A stretch of 64,000 nt of DNA from contig NZ_JAHYBZ010000003.1 of assembly GCF_019430885.1 (NCBI RefSeq), positions 434,001-498,000 on the forward strand, in the 5' to 3' direction. A program made the translations under genes and the position numbers. Below the pieces are notes generated by a model. It saw nothing but the letters and a program-made list of their open reading frames with translations, ran no database searches and was not told the DNA's origin. Below, piece by piece: positions 8,658-17,798 of this stretch. Source of the stretch: Roseomonas alba (GTDB lineage Bacteria; Pseudomonadota; Alphaproteobacteria; Acetobacterales; Acetobacteraceae). Position 1 is the stretch's first letter. The number at the start of each line of letters is the position of its first letter.

Positions 8658-9487
8658 CACTTCAATCCCGTCGTGGCGATGCCCTCGACGAAGCGTCGCT
8701 GGGCGAAGAGGAAGGCGAGCACCAGCGGCAGCGTCATGATGACGGCCGCCGCCATGAGCACGGCGAAATCGTCGCCGGCCTCGTCGGAGCGGAAGTAGAG
8801 GACGCCGAGCGCGGGGGTGGCGCGCGCCGGGCCTTCGATGACGATCAGCGGCCAGAACAGGTCGTTCCAATGCGCGACCACCGAGAAGATCGCGAAGGCG
8901 GTCGCCGCCGGCCAGGCATTGGGCAGGACGACGCGCCAGACGATCCCGGCCTCGGACATGCCATCCAGCCGCGCGGCGTGGACCAGTTCATCCGGCAGGG
9001 CTCGGAAGAACTGGCGGAATAGGAAGATGGCGAAGACCGAGATGGTCGCGGGCAGGATCAGCGCCGCATAAGTGTTGAGGATTCCCGCCTTGCTGAAGGC
9101 GATGTAGAGCGGCAGGGCCGGGACGTGCGGCGGCACCAGCAGCCCCAGCATCACCGCACCGAACACCCATTCCCGTCCCGGGAAGCGCAGCTTCGCAAGC
9201 GCATAGCCCGCCGGCACCGCGAACATGAGCTGGAAGACCAGGATGCCGCCGCAGACGACGAGGCCGTTCCACAGATAGTGGAAGACGGGCACCTCGGCGA
9301 AGACGCGACCGTAATTCTCGATGGCGTGGAAGCGCTCGGGCCAGAGGGACAGGCTTGCCCGGAACAGTTCGTCGAGCGGCTTCATGCTCGCCGCGACCAT
9401 CCAGATATACGGCGCAAGGACGACCAGCCCGAAGAAGCCGAGCAGGCCGAGGCGCGCCGCCTCGAAGGCGATGCGGCGCTCAGCCAT
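8657..9487 (-). CDS. ABC importer permease (UgpE/MalG type)
   Basis: This inner-membrane permease of 276 residues has six predicted helices and the cytoplasmic EAA loop HAARLDGMSEAGIVWRVVLP around residues 185-204, which docks on the ATPase. The order and size match the second permease of carbohydrate/glycerol-3-phosphate (CUT1) importers. It overlaps the upstream permease by 8 bp and the downstream binding protein by 1 bp. It works with the other permease, the ATPase at 10390-11520 and the two binding proteins. Confidence 0.9.
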   Translation of the reverse strand: MAERRIAFEAARLGLLGFFGLVVLAPYIWMVAASMKPLDELFRASLSLWPERFHAIENYGRVFAEVPVFHYLWNGLVVCGGILVFQLMFAVPAGYALAKLRFPGREWVFGAVMLGLLVPPHVPALPLYIAFSKAGILNTYAALILPATISVFAIFLFRQFFRALPDELVHAARLDGMSEAGIVWRVVLPNAWPAATAFAIFSVVAHWNDLFWPLIVIEGPARATPALGVLYFRSDEAGDDFAVLMAAAVIMTLPLVLAFLFAQRRFVEGIATTGLK

Positions 9488-10397
9488 AATGGATCTTCCG
9501 GTCCATCGCCTTGGTCTGCAGCCAGACCAAAGCGAGCACGATGGCGAGGAAGACCAGCGTGATCGCGGCCGAATAGCCGAGCCGCAGATAGGTGAAGCCC
9601 TCGCGGTACATGGTGTAGAGCAGCACCTCGGAGGCCTTGTTCGGCCCGCCCTGGGTCAGCACGGCGACGGTGTCGAAGACGCGCACGCTGCGGATCAGCG
9701 TGATGGTCACGACGAACAGCGTCGTCGGCCCCAGCAGCGGCCAGGTCACCAGGCGGAAGCGATCGAAGGCGCTGCGCGCGCCATCCACCTCGGCAGCCGC
9801 GTAGAGTTCGCGCGGGATGGCGCTGAGGCCCGCGAGAAACAGCACCATGTTGTAGCCCAGGCTCTCCCACACCCCGATCGCGGCGAGCGAGAGCAGCACT
9901 GTGTCGGAGGAGGACAGCCAGAAGGGCGGATCGGTCACGCCCACCTGCCGCAGCAGCGCGTTGAGCGGTCCGATGGTGGGATGCAGCAGGTATTGCCAGG
10001 CCGCCGCCATGGCGACGGTCAGCGACACGACCGGCAGGAAGAAGACGGCGCGGAAGAAGGCGCGGCCGCGCGTGCCGGCCTCGATCAGCAGTGCCGCGCC
10101 GAGGCCGAGACCGATCGACAGCGGCGTGACCGTGCCGACATAGATGACGGTGTTGCGCAACGCGATGGCGAAGCCGCGGTCGCTTAGCATCTCCCGGAAA
10201 TTGTCGAGGCCAATCCAGTTGAGCGCCGGCATGCCGAGCTCGTAGTCGGTGAAGGCCAGCGTGACCGCAGCGAGGGTCGGCAGCAGCAGCAGCACGAGAT
10301 AGGCAATGCCCGCCGGCAGGGTGAGCATGAGCCCCGCCAGCGCCTCCCCGACCGGCGCGCGGGATGTCGCGGCGCGCGGGAGGGCGGCGTCAGACAA
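9480..10397 (-). CDS. ABC importer permease (UgpA/MalF type)
   Basis: This is the first permease of the CUT1-type importer, with six membrane segments and an EAA loop (AAAEVDGARSAFDRFRLVTWP). The start is uncertain. A TTG at 10397 overlaps the ATPase stop and gives 305 residues, with the first helix beginning about residue 20. An internal ATG at 10328 would give 282 residues and cut into the first helix region. The frame is open much further upstream, but that part runs antiparallel in frame through the ATPase gene and is not coding. I prefer the TTG because it gives the usual length and couples it to the ATPase. Confidence 0.83.
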   Translation of the reverse strand: MSDAALPRAATSRAPVGEALAGLMLTLPAGIAYLVLLLLPTLAAVTLAFTDYELGMPALNWIGLDNFREMLSDRGFAIALRNTVIYVGTVTPLSIGLGLGAALLIEAGTRGRAFFRAVFFLPVVSLTVAMAAAWQYLLHPTIGPLNALLRQVGVTDPPFWLSSSDTVLLSLAAIGVWESLGYNMVLFLAGLSAIPRELYAAAEVDGARSAFDRFRLVTWPLLGPTTLFVVTITLIRSVRVFDTVAVLTQGGPNKASEVLLYTMYREGFTYLRLGYSAAITLVFLAIVLALVWLQTKAMDRKIHYG

Positions 10398-11520
10398 GGG
10401 CGAGGGCCTCCATCGGCGTCGCCGCCAGGCGCCGGCCATCCGCGCCGAACAGCAGCGCGCGGGCCGGGTGGTAGGCGAGATGCACCGCCTCGCCCGGGCG
10501 CGGGCGGGCGGCCTCCGGGGGCAGGCGCAGCACCAGCGGTTCGGCGCTCGCCTCGTGGCGGGCGTGCAGCAGCACGCTTTCGCCGAGGAATTCGACAGCC
10601 TCGGCAACCGCCGGCAATCCGCCGGAGGCCAGCGACAGATCCTCGGGACGCAGCGCGAGGGTCAGCGGGCCGGGGCGCGCGCGCAGCCGCTGCTGCTGGC
10701 CGGCGACCTGCACGATGCCCGCCGCATCGGCTTCCGCCGGCAGGGTGTTGATGCGCGGGCTGCCGATGAAGGTCGCGACGCGCAGATCCTGCGGGTCGGC
10801 GTAGATCGCTTCCGGCGAGGCGACCTGCAGGATCTCACCGGCCTGCATGACGGCGACGCGGTTGGCCATGGTGAGGGCCTCGGCCTGGTCATGCGTGACG
10901 TAGAGCGTCGCAGCGCCGGCTCTGCGGTGGATGTCGACGATCTCGCGCCGCGTGTGGACGCGCAGCGCGGCGTCGAGATTCGACAGCGGCTCATCCATCA
11001 GGAATGCGGCCGGCTGGCGGACGATGGCGCGGGCCAGCGCCACGCGCTGTCGCTGTCCGCCCGAAAGCTGCCCCGGCCGGCGATCGAGCAGCGCCCCCAG
11101 GCCGAGCGCAGTCCCGGCGCGTTCCACATCCTCGGCAATGGCGCGCTGGCGCTGGCGCGTGCCGGGCAGGAAGCGCCCGAGCAGCGGCATGCGCTGCCAG
11201 CCCGACAAGCGCCGCATCGCCAGCGGCACGGCGATGTTCTGCCGCGCCGTCAGATGCGGATAGAGCGCATAGGACTGGAACACCATGGCGACATCGCGTT
11301 CGGCCGGGCGCCGGCGCGTCACCTCGCGCCCGCCGATATGGATGGCACCGGAATCGAGCGTCTCGATGCCGGCGACAATGCGCATCAGCGTCGTCTTGCC
11401 GCAGCCGGACGGGCCGACCAGCGCGACGAATTCGCCCGCGGCCACGTCGAGCGACACGCCCTTGAGGGCGGTCACCTGGCCGAAACGCCGGACTACGCCG
11501 TCGATCGCAATGCCCGCCAC
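10390..11520 (-). CDS. ABC importer ATP-binding protein (UgpC/MalK type)
   Basis: This cytoplasmic ATPase energises the CUT1-type importer. Visible motifs are Walker A GPSGCGKTT near residue 36, a Q-loop in VFQSYALYPHL, signature LSGGQRQR, Walker B AFLMDEP and switch histidine in VTHDQ. A C-terminal regulatory domain of about 130 residues follows. An extra basic insertion (RRLSGWQRMPLLGRFLPG) lies in the helical subdomain between Q-loop and signature and is longer than in MalK. It is the first gene of the operon, and its promoter must lie in the 151 bp gap facing the divergent P-type ATPase gene. Confidence 0.9.
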   Translation of the reverse strand: MAGIAIDGVVRRFGQVTALKGVSLDVAAGEFVALVGPSGCGKTTLMRIVAGIETLDSGAIHIGGREVTRRRPAERDVAMVFQSYALYPHLTARQNIAVPLAMRRLSGWQRMPLLGRFLPGTRQRQRAIAEDVERAGTALGLGALLDRRPGQLSGGQRQRVALARAIVRQPAAFLMDEPLSNLDAALRVHTRREIVDIHRRAGAATLYVTHDQAEALTMANRVAVMQAGEILQVASPEAIYADPQDLRVATFIGSPRINTLPAEADAAGIVQVAGQQQRLRARPGPLTLALRPEDLSLASGGLPAVAEAVEFLGESVLLHARHEASAEPLVLRLPPEAARPRPGEAVHLAYHPARALLFGADGRRLAATPMEALALV

Positions 11521-11671
11521 GCCACCCCCTGCTCTTGCAAGCCGGGGCGCTTATCGCGATGCAGCATGACAAAGCGATGCCAGTGGCATGAAGCATTTTG
11601 GGCGGGTTGCTGTCGGGCCGCCGGCTTGCGCTGCCACCAAACCGTCATGGATCCTGATGCATGGTGGGCGC

Positions 11672-14599
11672 ATGCTGAATGATGGTCTTCCCAGGGCGAC
11701 GCGGTCGCGAGCACGGCGGCGGTCGGAGGTGGTGCACGCCCTTCCCGGCCGCTACCGCCTCGCCGATCCGCGCCTGCGCCATGCGCCGGAGGCGGCGGAG
11801 GCCGCGCGTCTCGCCCTGACCGGCCTGCCCGGGGTGAGCCGGGCGCGGGCCTCGGCGGTGACCGGCACGGTGCTGGTGCATTGCGCGCCATCGGTGCGGC
11901 CGGCGCGGCTCTGCGCGGTGCTGGGGGCGGCGCTGGGCGATCCGCCGCGGGCGCGCAGCCTGTCGGCCGCGACGCGGGGCGATGCCGGCATGGAGCCGCA
12001 TGCCTGGCACGCCATGCCGGCCCTCGCGACCACGGCGGCGCTGGGCTGCGCGCCGAAGCGCGGCCTGGCGCCTGACGAGGCCGCCGCGCGCCTTGCCGCT
12101 GGCGGTCCCAACCTGCTGGCGCGGGCCGAGGCGCGATCCGCCGCGGCGATCTTCGGCGAACAGCTCACCTCGGTCCCGGTGCTGCTGCTGGGGGCTTCGG
12201 CGGTGGTGTCGATCGCGACCGGCGGGCTGGCCGATGCGCTCGCCATCGGGACGGTGGTGGTGCTGAATGCCGCCATCGCGACCGTCACGGAACGTTCGGC
12301 CGAACGCACCATCCGCGGGTTGTCCGAGGTCTCGCCCGCCCCGGTGCCGGTGATCCGCGGCGGCAGGCGCCTGATGCTCGAGGTGGCGGGGCTGGTGCCG
12401 GGGGATCTCATCCTGCTCGAACCCGGCACGCTGGTGCCGGCCGATGCCCGGCTGATCAGCGCCACCGACCTGACGGTGAACGAGAGCGCCCTGACCGGCG
12501 AGAGCCTGCCCATCGCGAAGGATGCGGGGGCGACAGTGGCTGTCGATGCGCCGCTCGCCGAACGGCGCAGCATGGTGTTCCGCGGCACGGGCGTCACGGG
12601 CGGGTCCGGCATCGCGGTGGTCACCGCCACCGGCGCTGCAACGGAGATCGGGCGCATCCAGGCGCTGCTCGGCGATGTGCGCCCACCCGAGACGCCGATC
12701 GAACGCCAGCTCGGCGAGGTCGGTCGCGAGCTCGTCATCGTCAATGGCGCGATCTGCGCGGCGGTCGCCGGCGTCGGGCTGCTGCGTGGCCAGCCCTGGC
12801 AGGCCATGCTGCGCAGCGCCATCAGCCTCGCCGTCGCCGCGGTGCCCGAGGGGCTGCCGGCGGTGGCGACGACGACCCTCGCCCTCGGCATCCAGGACAT
12901 GAAGGAGCGGCAGATCCTGGTCCGGCGCCTGGATGCGGTGGAAACGCTCGGCGCGGTGGAGGTGGTCTGCCTCGACAAGACCGGCACGCTGACGGCCAAC
13001 CGCATGGCGACCGCGGCGCTGCACGTGAACGGCGCGCTGTTCGCACCCGAGGCACTGGCCGGCGCGCAGCGCGAGGTCGCCCTCGCCCTGCTGGAGACCG
13101 CGACGCTGTGCAGCGATGTGGAGGTGGTAGGCGAGGCGCTGGAGGGTTCCGCCACCGAGACCGCGCTGGTGCGGGCCGGGCAGGCGCTGGGGCTCGATCC
13201 GGTGGTGCTGCGCGCGCGCTGGCCACGCGAGGTGACGGTGCCGCGCGCCGAAGCCCGCAAGCGCATGGCGACGCTGCATCGGGATGGGGAGGCGGCGCTG
13301 CTCGCCGTCAAGGGCGACCCGGCCGAGGTGCTGGCGCGCTGCACGACGCATCTGACCGCCGCCGGCCCGCAGCCCCTGGATGACCGGACCCGCGCCACCA
13401 TCGTTTCGGCGAATGACCGCATGGCGGCGCAGGCGCTGCGCGTGCTCGGCATGGCGCGGCGGGAGGGCGGCGGCGATCCGCAGGACGAGCAGGGGCTGAC
13501 CTGGCTGGGTCTCGCCGGCCTGGCCGATCCGCTGCGGCCCGGCGCGACGGAGGCGATCCACGCGCTGCACGGCGCCGGCATCCGCACCATGATGATCACA
13601 GGCGACCAGAGCGCCACCGCCTATGCCATCGCCAAGGAGCTCGGCCTGCCGCGCGACGGCGAGGTCCGGGTGCTGGAAGCCGGCGCGCTGCGCGACCTGC
13701 CGGCGGAGGCGCTCGCCGCCCTGGCGCCGCAGGCCGATGTCTTCGCCCGCGTCAGCCCGGCCAACAAGCTGCAGATCGTGCGCGCCCTGCAGGCCAATGG
13801 GCAGATCGTCGCCATGACCGGCGACGGCATCAATGACGGCCCCGCGCTGCGCGCCGCGGAGATTGGCATCGCCATGGGCGGCGGCGGCACCGACGTGGCG
13901 CGCGAGGTCGCCGACATCGTGCTCGCCACCGACGAGCTCGGCGGGCTGCTGGAGGCGATCGGCCTCGGCCGCGCGACCTACGCCAACATCCGCAAGGTGC
14001 TGCGCTACCTGGTCGGCACCAACGCGTCTGAGACGATGCTGATGCTGGGCGCGGCCATCGCCGGCCTGCCCGAGCCGCTGAACCCGATGCAGCTTCTGTG
14101 GCTGAACCTGATCTCGGACCCGTTGCCGGCGCTGGCGCTGGGGCTGGAGAAGCCGGAACCCGATGTGCTCGCGCAGCGGCCGCATGATCCGCGGGCGCCG
14201 ATCCTCTCGCGCGCCGATTTCCGGCGACTGCTGCGGGAAGGCGGGGTGATCGGCACGGCCGCGCTGGTTTCGGCCATCGGCGCGCCACCCGGGGTGGCGT
14301 TCCATGGGCTGACGCTGGCACAGCTTGCCCACGCCTTCCTCTGCCGGTCGGAGACCCATGGGCTGCTCGACCGCGACCGGCCGGCGCCGAATCCGAAGCT
14401 GATGGGGGCGATCGGGCTGTGCCTCGCCTTGCAGGCGGCGGCGCAGGGCGTGGGGCCGCTGCGGCGGTTGCTGGGGCTGGGGCCGCTCGGGCCCGGGGGC
14501 ATCGTGGGGGTGGCGGCGACTGCGCTTGCGCCGATGCTCGTCAACGGGATGATGGGTGCGCTGTCGCGGCGGCGGCAGGAGGAGGCGCCGGATGCGTGA
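11672..14599 (+). CDS. Ca2+-type (P2) cation-translocating P-type ATPase with N-terminal HMA2-like domain
   Basis: This is a membrane cation pump of about 975 residues. The first 75 residues form a cysteine-free HMA2-like domain (LPGRYRL ... LTGLPGVSRARASAVTGTVLVHC). Then come the standard P-type parts: TGES actuator motif (about 274), helix-4 PEGLP, phosphorylation site DKTGTLT with Asp at about 435, and hinge GDGINDGPAL near 716, where the usual Ala after ND is Gly. Helix 5 keeps N-A-S-E and helix 6 keeps NLISD, matching the Ca2+ site residues of P2A pumps, so Ca2+ (or Mn2+) is the likely ion. ATG codons at 11588 and 11657 are alternatives; 11672 best fits the domain boundary. It overlaps the MetK-like gene by 8 bp. 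Confidence 0.9.
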   Translation: MLNDGLPRATRSRARRRSEVVHALPGRYRLADPRLRHAPEAAEAARLALTGLPGVSRARASAVTGTVLVHCAPSVRPARLCAVLGAALGDPPRARSLSAATRGDAGMEPHAWHAMPALATTAALGCAPKRGLAPDEAAARLAAGGPNLLARAEARSAAAIFGEQLTSVPVLLLGASAVVSIATGGLADALAIGTVVVLNAAIATVTERSAERTIRGLSEVSPAPVPVIRGGRRLMLEVAGLVPGDLILLEPGTLVPADARLISATDLTVNESALTGESLPIAKDAGATVAVDAPLAERRSMVFRGTGVTGGSGIAVVTATGAATEIGRIQALLGDVRPPETPIERQLGEVGRELVIVNGAICAAVAGVGLLRGQPWQAMLRSAISLAVAAVPEGLPAVATTTLALGIQDMKERQILVRRLDAVETLGAVEVVCLDKTGTLTANRMATAALHVNGALFAPEALAGAQREVALALLETATLCSDVEVVGEALEGSATETALVRAGQALGLDPVVLRARWPREVTVPRAEARKRMATLHRDGEAALLAVKGDPAEVLARCTTHLTAAGPQPLDDRTRATIVSANDRMAAQALRVLGMARREGGGDPQDEQGLTWLGLAGLADPLRPGATEAIHALHGAGIRTMMITGDQSATAYAIAKELGLPRDGEVRVLEAGALRDLPAEALAALAPQADVFARVSPANKLQIVRALQANGQIVAMTGDGINDGPALRAAEIGIAMGGGGTDVAREVADIVLATDELGGLLEAIGLGRATYANIRKVLRYLVGTNASETMLMLGAAIAGLPEPLNPMQLLWLNLISDPLPALALGLEKPEPDVLAQRPHDPRAPILSRADFRRLLREGGVIGTAALVSAIGAPPGVAFHGLTLAQLAHAFLCRSETHGLLDRDRPAPNPKLMGAIGLCLALQAAAQGVGPLRRLLGLGPLGPGGIVGVAATALAPMLVNGMMGALSRRRQEEAPDA

Positions 14600-15764
14600 C
14601 GGCATGATCTTCACCTCGGAATCGGTGACGCCGGGGCATCCGGACAAGCTGTGCGACCGCATCAGCGACGCCGCGGTGGACGCCTTCCTGCGCCAGGACC
14701 CGCGCGCCCGCGCCGTGGTGGAATGCGCGGTGGCGACGGGCATCGTCTTCATCGCCGCGCGCTTCGCCGCCGATGCGGTGGTGGACCTGCCGTCCCTGGC
14801 GCGCGGCGTGATCGCGGAAGCGGGCTATGTCGGGGAGGGATTCGATGCGCGCACCTGCTCGATCCTGACCAGCATCTCGGAACTGCCCGGCGCCGAGCGT
14901 GCCCCGCACGAGCAGGAGCGCGACGAGGAACATGAAGTCGAGGCGCTGAGCGCGACCGAGCAGGCCAATGTCTTCGGCTATGCGACCGACGAGACGCCGG
15001 AACTGATGCCCGCCCCGCTGATGCTCGCGCATCGCCTGGCGCGGGCGCTGGATGCGGCGCGGCACGACCTGTCCTGGCTGGCCCCGGACGGGAAGACGCA
15101 GGCGGGCGTGCTGTATGGCCATGGAACTGCGTCGGAACTGGCCTCGGTCGCGCTGACCGTCGCAACGCTGCCCGGCGCGCCGAAGGGGGAGGCGCTCGAT
15201 GCTGCGCTCCGCGCGCATGTGGTCGTGCCGGCGCTGGATGGGGCGCCGCTGCCGCTCACCGCGCGCACCAGGGTGCATGTGAATGCCGGCGGGCCCTTCG
15301 CGGTCGGCGGGCCGTCGCGGCATGCGGGGCTGACCGGACGCAAGAACGGCATCGACACCTATGGGGAGGCAGCGCGGCAATCGGGTGCGGCGCTGTCGGG
15401 CAAGGATCCGTCCCGCATCGACCGCGTCGGCGCCTATGCCGCGCGGCATGCGGCGAAATGCGTCGTCGCCGCGGGGCTGGCGCGGCGCTGCGAGGTGCAT
15501 CTCGGCTATGTCATCGGCCATGCGCGGCCGGTCAGCGTCGCGGTCGAATGCTTCGGCACCGCCGCCATCACCGAGGCCGAGATCGCCCGGCGCATCGCCG
15601 CGACCTTCGACTTCCGCCCCGCCGCCATCGAACGGCGCTTCGCCCTGCGCGCCCGCGCGCATGCGGCGGATTTCTTCCGGCCTCTGGCCGTCTTTGGGCA
15701 GATGGGGCGCGAGGATCTCGGCGTGCCCTGGGAGGACACGGACGCGGCGGCGGCACTGCGATAG
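14592..15764 (+). CDS. Divergent S-adenosylmethionine synthetase (MetK) paralogue
   Basis: The 390-residue product aligns along its whole length with methionine adenosyltransferase: FTSESVTPGHPDK (H16, D18, K19), VFGYATDET, GLTGRK and the phosphate loop SGKDPSRIDR (K271, D277). It is atypical at sites known to bind methionine in E. coli MetK. The Glu55 position is Arg57 (AARFA), the Asp238 position is His244 (SRHAGLTGRK), and the GAGDQG loop reads SATEQA, keeping only the Gln. ATP, Mg2+ and triphosphate ligands are kept. It starts inside the P-type ATPase stop (ATGCGTGA), so the two are coupled. It may use another substrate or be regulatory; it is probably not the housekeeping enzyme. Confidence 0.8.
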   Translation: MRDGMIFTSESVTPGHPDKLCDRISDAAVDAFLRQDPRARAVVECAVATGIVFIAARFAADAVVDLPSLARGVIAEAGYVGEGFDARTCSILTSISELPGAERAPHEQERDEEHEVEALSATEQANVFGYATDETPELMPAPLMLAHRLARALDAARHDLSWLAPDGKTQAGVLYGHGTASELASVALTVATLPGAPKGEALDAALRAHVVVPALDGAPLPLTARTRVHVNAGGPFAVGGPSRHAGLTGRKNGIDTYGEAARQSGAALSGKDPSRIDRVGAYAARHAAKCVVAAGLARRCEVHLGYVIGHARPVSVAVECFGTAAITEAEIARRIAATFDFRPAAIERRFALRARAHAADFFRPLAVFGQMGREDLGVPWEDTDAAAALR

Positions 15765-15853
15765 CCGGCGTCCCCGCCAAGCCTGACCCGGCGGTTGCGG
15801 AGCGCGCGGCCACCCGTTACGCCACGCCCGGCAAACCGCCCGGGAGCCCCGCG

Positions 15854-16249
15854 ATGGCCAAGCCCATCCATATGATGATCCGCGTCCTCGACGAAGCGCG
15901 CTCGGTCGCCTTCTATCGCGCTGCGCTCGGCTTCGAGGTGGCGGAACGCCTAGCCTTCGACGGCTTCACCCTGCTCTACCTGAAAAGCCCGGACAGTCCC
16001 TTCGAGCTCGAACTGACGATCAACCACGATCGCACCGAACCCTATGCCCGCGGCGATGGATACGGCCACATGGCCGTCGTGGTGGACGACCTCGACGCCG
16101 AGCATGCGCGACTGATCCAAGGCGACATCACGCCCGAACCGATCAAGGAATTCCATCGCGACGGCGCGTTGCTCGCACGCTTCTTCTTCCTGAACGATCC
16201 GGACGGCTACCGGATCGAGGTGCTGCAGCATCACGGCCGCTATCGCTGA
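15854..16249 (+). CDS. VOC-family lactoylglutathione lyase-like protein (glyoxalase I)
   Basis: This 131-residue single-domain metalloenzyme belongs to the vicinal oxygen chelate superfamily. It has the four metal ligands of glyoxalase I in the expected places: His in PIHMMIRV, Glu in FELELT, His in GYGHMAV and Glu in GYRIEVLQ. With FYRAALGF and NDPDGYRIE it most resembles GloA, which converts the methylglyoxal-glutathione hemithioacetal to lactoylglutathione. The ATG at 15854 lies 89 bp after the MetK-like gene, so it may have its own promoter. It is convergent with the SLC13 gene across a hairpin. Confidence 0.83.
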   Translation: MAKPIHMMIRVLDEARSVAFYRAALGFEVAERLAFDGFTLLYLKSPDSPFELELTINHDRTEPYARGDGYGHMAVVVDDLDAEHARLIQGDITPEPIKEFHRDGALLARFFFLNDPDGYRIEVLQHHGRYR

Positions 16250-16265
16250 CCTTCGCCCGGGCGCC

Positions 16266-16300
16266 GCGGCCGCGCGGATCGCCTCGCGCAGCGCGGCCGC
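16266..16300. terminator. Bidirectional hairpin between convergent glyoxalase and SLC13 genes
   Basis: GCGGCCGCGC (16266-16275) and GCGCGGCCGC (16291-16300) form a perfect 10 bp stem. It lies in the 60 bp gap between two genes that converge, so it can serve both as a transcription end signal. No T-run is present on either side. Confidence 0.6.
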
Positions 16301-16309
16301 CCCGGTTCG

Positions 16310-17797
16310 TCACAGCACCCCGATCATCGGCCACCAGGTGGCGGACAGCAGCAGGATCAGCAGCCAGCCCGCGATGGTGACGATCAGCCCCACCTTGGCG
16401 AACTGCGCGATGGTGAAGGCGCCCGTCCCGTAGCAGAGCATGTTCTGCGGCGCGTTGGTCGGCAGGATGAAGCCGAAGGACACCACCATCGACTGGATCA
16501 GCACGATGCCGAAGGCCGCCTGCTCGCCGAAGGGCAGGGTCTTGGCGAAGGCGATCATGATCGGGATCAGCGTGCTGGCGAGCCCCGTCGCCGAGGCGAA
16601 GCCCAGATGCAGCACGATGCTGAACAGCGACAGCGCGCCCACCACCAGGAAGATCGGCAGCGCCTCCAGCCCCAGCCGCCCCAGCGTGGCCTGCGCCAGC
16701 CAGGCCGCCGCCCCCGTGGTGGACATCAGCGTGCCGAGCGAAATCCCCGCGGCGAAGAGCACGATGGTCCCCCACGGCACCAGCTTCTCCGCTTGGGCCC
16801 AGTGCATGACGCCGATGCGCGGCATCAGCAGCAGCGCGATGCCGATCTGGGTGGTGGTCGCGGTGTCGAAGGGATGCAGCGACCCCTCGGTTGACCACAT
16901 CACCAGCAGCAGCATCGCCACCGCCATCAGCCGCATCTCGGCCGGGGTCACGGAGCCAAGCTTTCCCAACTCCTCGGCCAGCCGCGCCTCGGCTTCCGCC
17001 TTGCCGGGCACCTCGGGCCGCAGCACCAGCAGCGCGGCGAAATACAGCACCACGCACAGGGCGATCACGAAGGGCAGCGCGGCAACGAACCAGGCGCCCC
17101 AGGTGACGGTGTGCCCGAAGGCCTGCTGCATGAAGTTCAGGCTGATCAGGTTCTGCGCCGCCCCGGTCTTCACCGCCATGTTGAACACCGAACAGGCCGA
17201 GGCCGTGACGATCATCAGCGTCGCCCCCAGGCTGCTGGTGATCGGCAGGCCGAGCGCCGCGGTGATGCCCACCATGATCGGGATGACCGCGCCGACACGC
17301 GCCGTGGCGGATGGGATGAACAGCGCCAGCACGAATCCCACCAGCATCGCCCCGATGATCAATCGGGAGCGCGACACGCCGACCTTGCTCATCACTAGCA
17401 GCGCGACGCGGCGATCGAGCCCCGTCAGCTTCAGCGCCACGGCGAGGAAGAGCGCCGAGGCCACCAGCAGCACCGCACTCGAGGAATAGCCGGTCAGCAT
17501 GGCGTTCAGCGCGCCGGCGGAACTGAGCGGCGGCCCGCCGGCCCGCAGGGGCTTGCCCATCAGCCCCAGCACCGCCGCGCCGGTCAGGATGATGGCGCTG
17601 GTGGCCGGCGACACACATTCGCTGATCCACAGCACGATCACCAGGACCAGCAGCCCCAGCGCCACCTGGCCCGAGGCGCTCAGCCCCTCTGGCGTCGGCA
17701 GCATCAGCACGCCGATAAAGAGCGCGATGGCGAGGAGCAGATAGGCGAGCTTGCGGTTCGATTCCGGCTCCGCTGGGGAGACGAAGGTCAAGGCCAT
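16310..17797 (-). CDS. SLC13/DASS family anion carrier
   Basis: This inner-membrane secondary carrier of 495 residues has about eleven to twelve hydrophobic segments. The two SNT-like clamp regions (FIPSATARVGAVIPIM around 165-180 and FILPTNAPQNMLCYGTG around 445-462) mark the divalent anion:Na+ symporter family, which takes up C4-dicarboxylates, citrate or sulfate. The C-terminal motif with LPTNAP favours dicarboxylates, but this is not proof. The ATG at 17797 is the only nearby start and is directly preceded by a large inverted repeat (17799-17850), suggesting translational or operator control. Confidence 0.86.
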   Translation of the reverse strand: MALTFVSPAEPESNRKLAYLLLAIALFIGVLMLPTPEGLSASGQVALGLLVLVIVLWISECVSPATSAIILTGAAVLGLMGKPLRAGGPPLSSAGALNAMLTGYSSSAVLLVASALFLAVALKLTGLDRRVALLVMSKVGVSRSRLIIGAMLVGFVLALFIPSATARVGAVIPIMVGITAALGLPITSSLGATLMIVTASACSVFNMAVKTGAAQNLISLNFMQQAFGHTVTWGAWFVAALPFVIALCVVLYFAALLVLRPEVPGKAEAEARLAEELGKLGSVTPAEMRLMAVAMLLLVMWSTEGSLHPFDTATTTQIGIALLLMPRIGVMHWAQAEKLVPWGTIVLFAAGISLGTLMSTTGAAAWLAQATLGRLGLEALPIFLVVGALSLFSIVLHLGFASATGLASTLIPIMIAFAKTLPFGEQAAFGIVLIQSMVVSFGFILPTNAPQNMLCYGTGAFTIAQFAKVGLIVTIAGWLLILLLSATWWPMIGVL

Positions 17798-17798
17798 G

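Noticed and set aside
11577..11589. The palindrome ATGCCAGTGGCAT between the ABC operon and the P-ATPase as an operator
   Set aside because: It is a single 6 bp arm pair with no second copy or regulator nearby; too weak to call.
11645..14752. A 1035-codon open frame antisense to the P-type ATPase and into the MetK-like gene
   Set aside because: It is the usual antisense shadow in GC-rich DNA; the product is Arg/His/Gly-rich with no domain, while the sense frame has every P-type ATPase motif.
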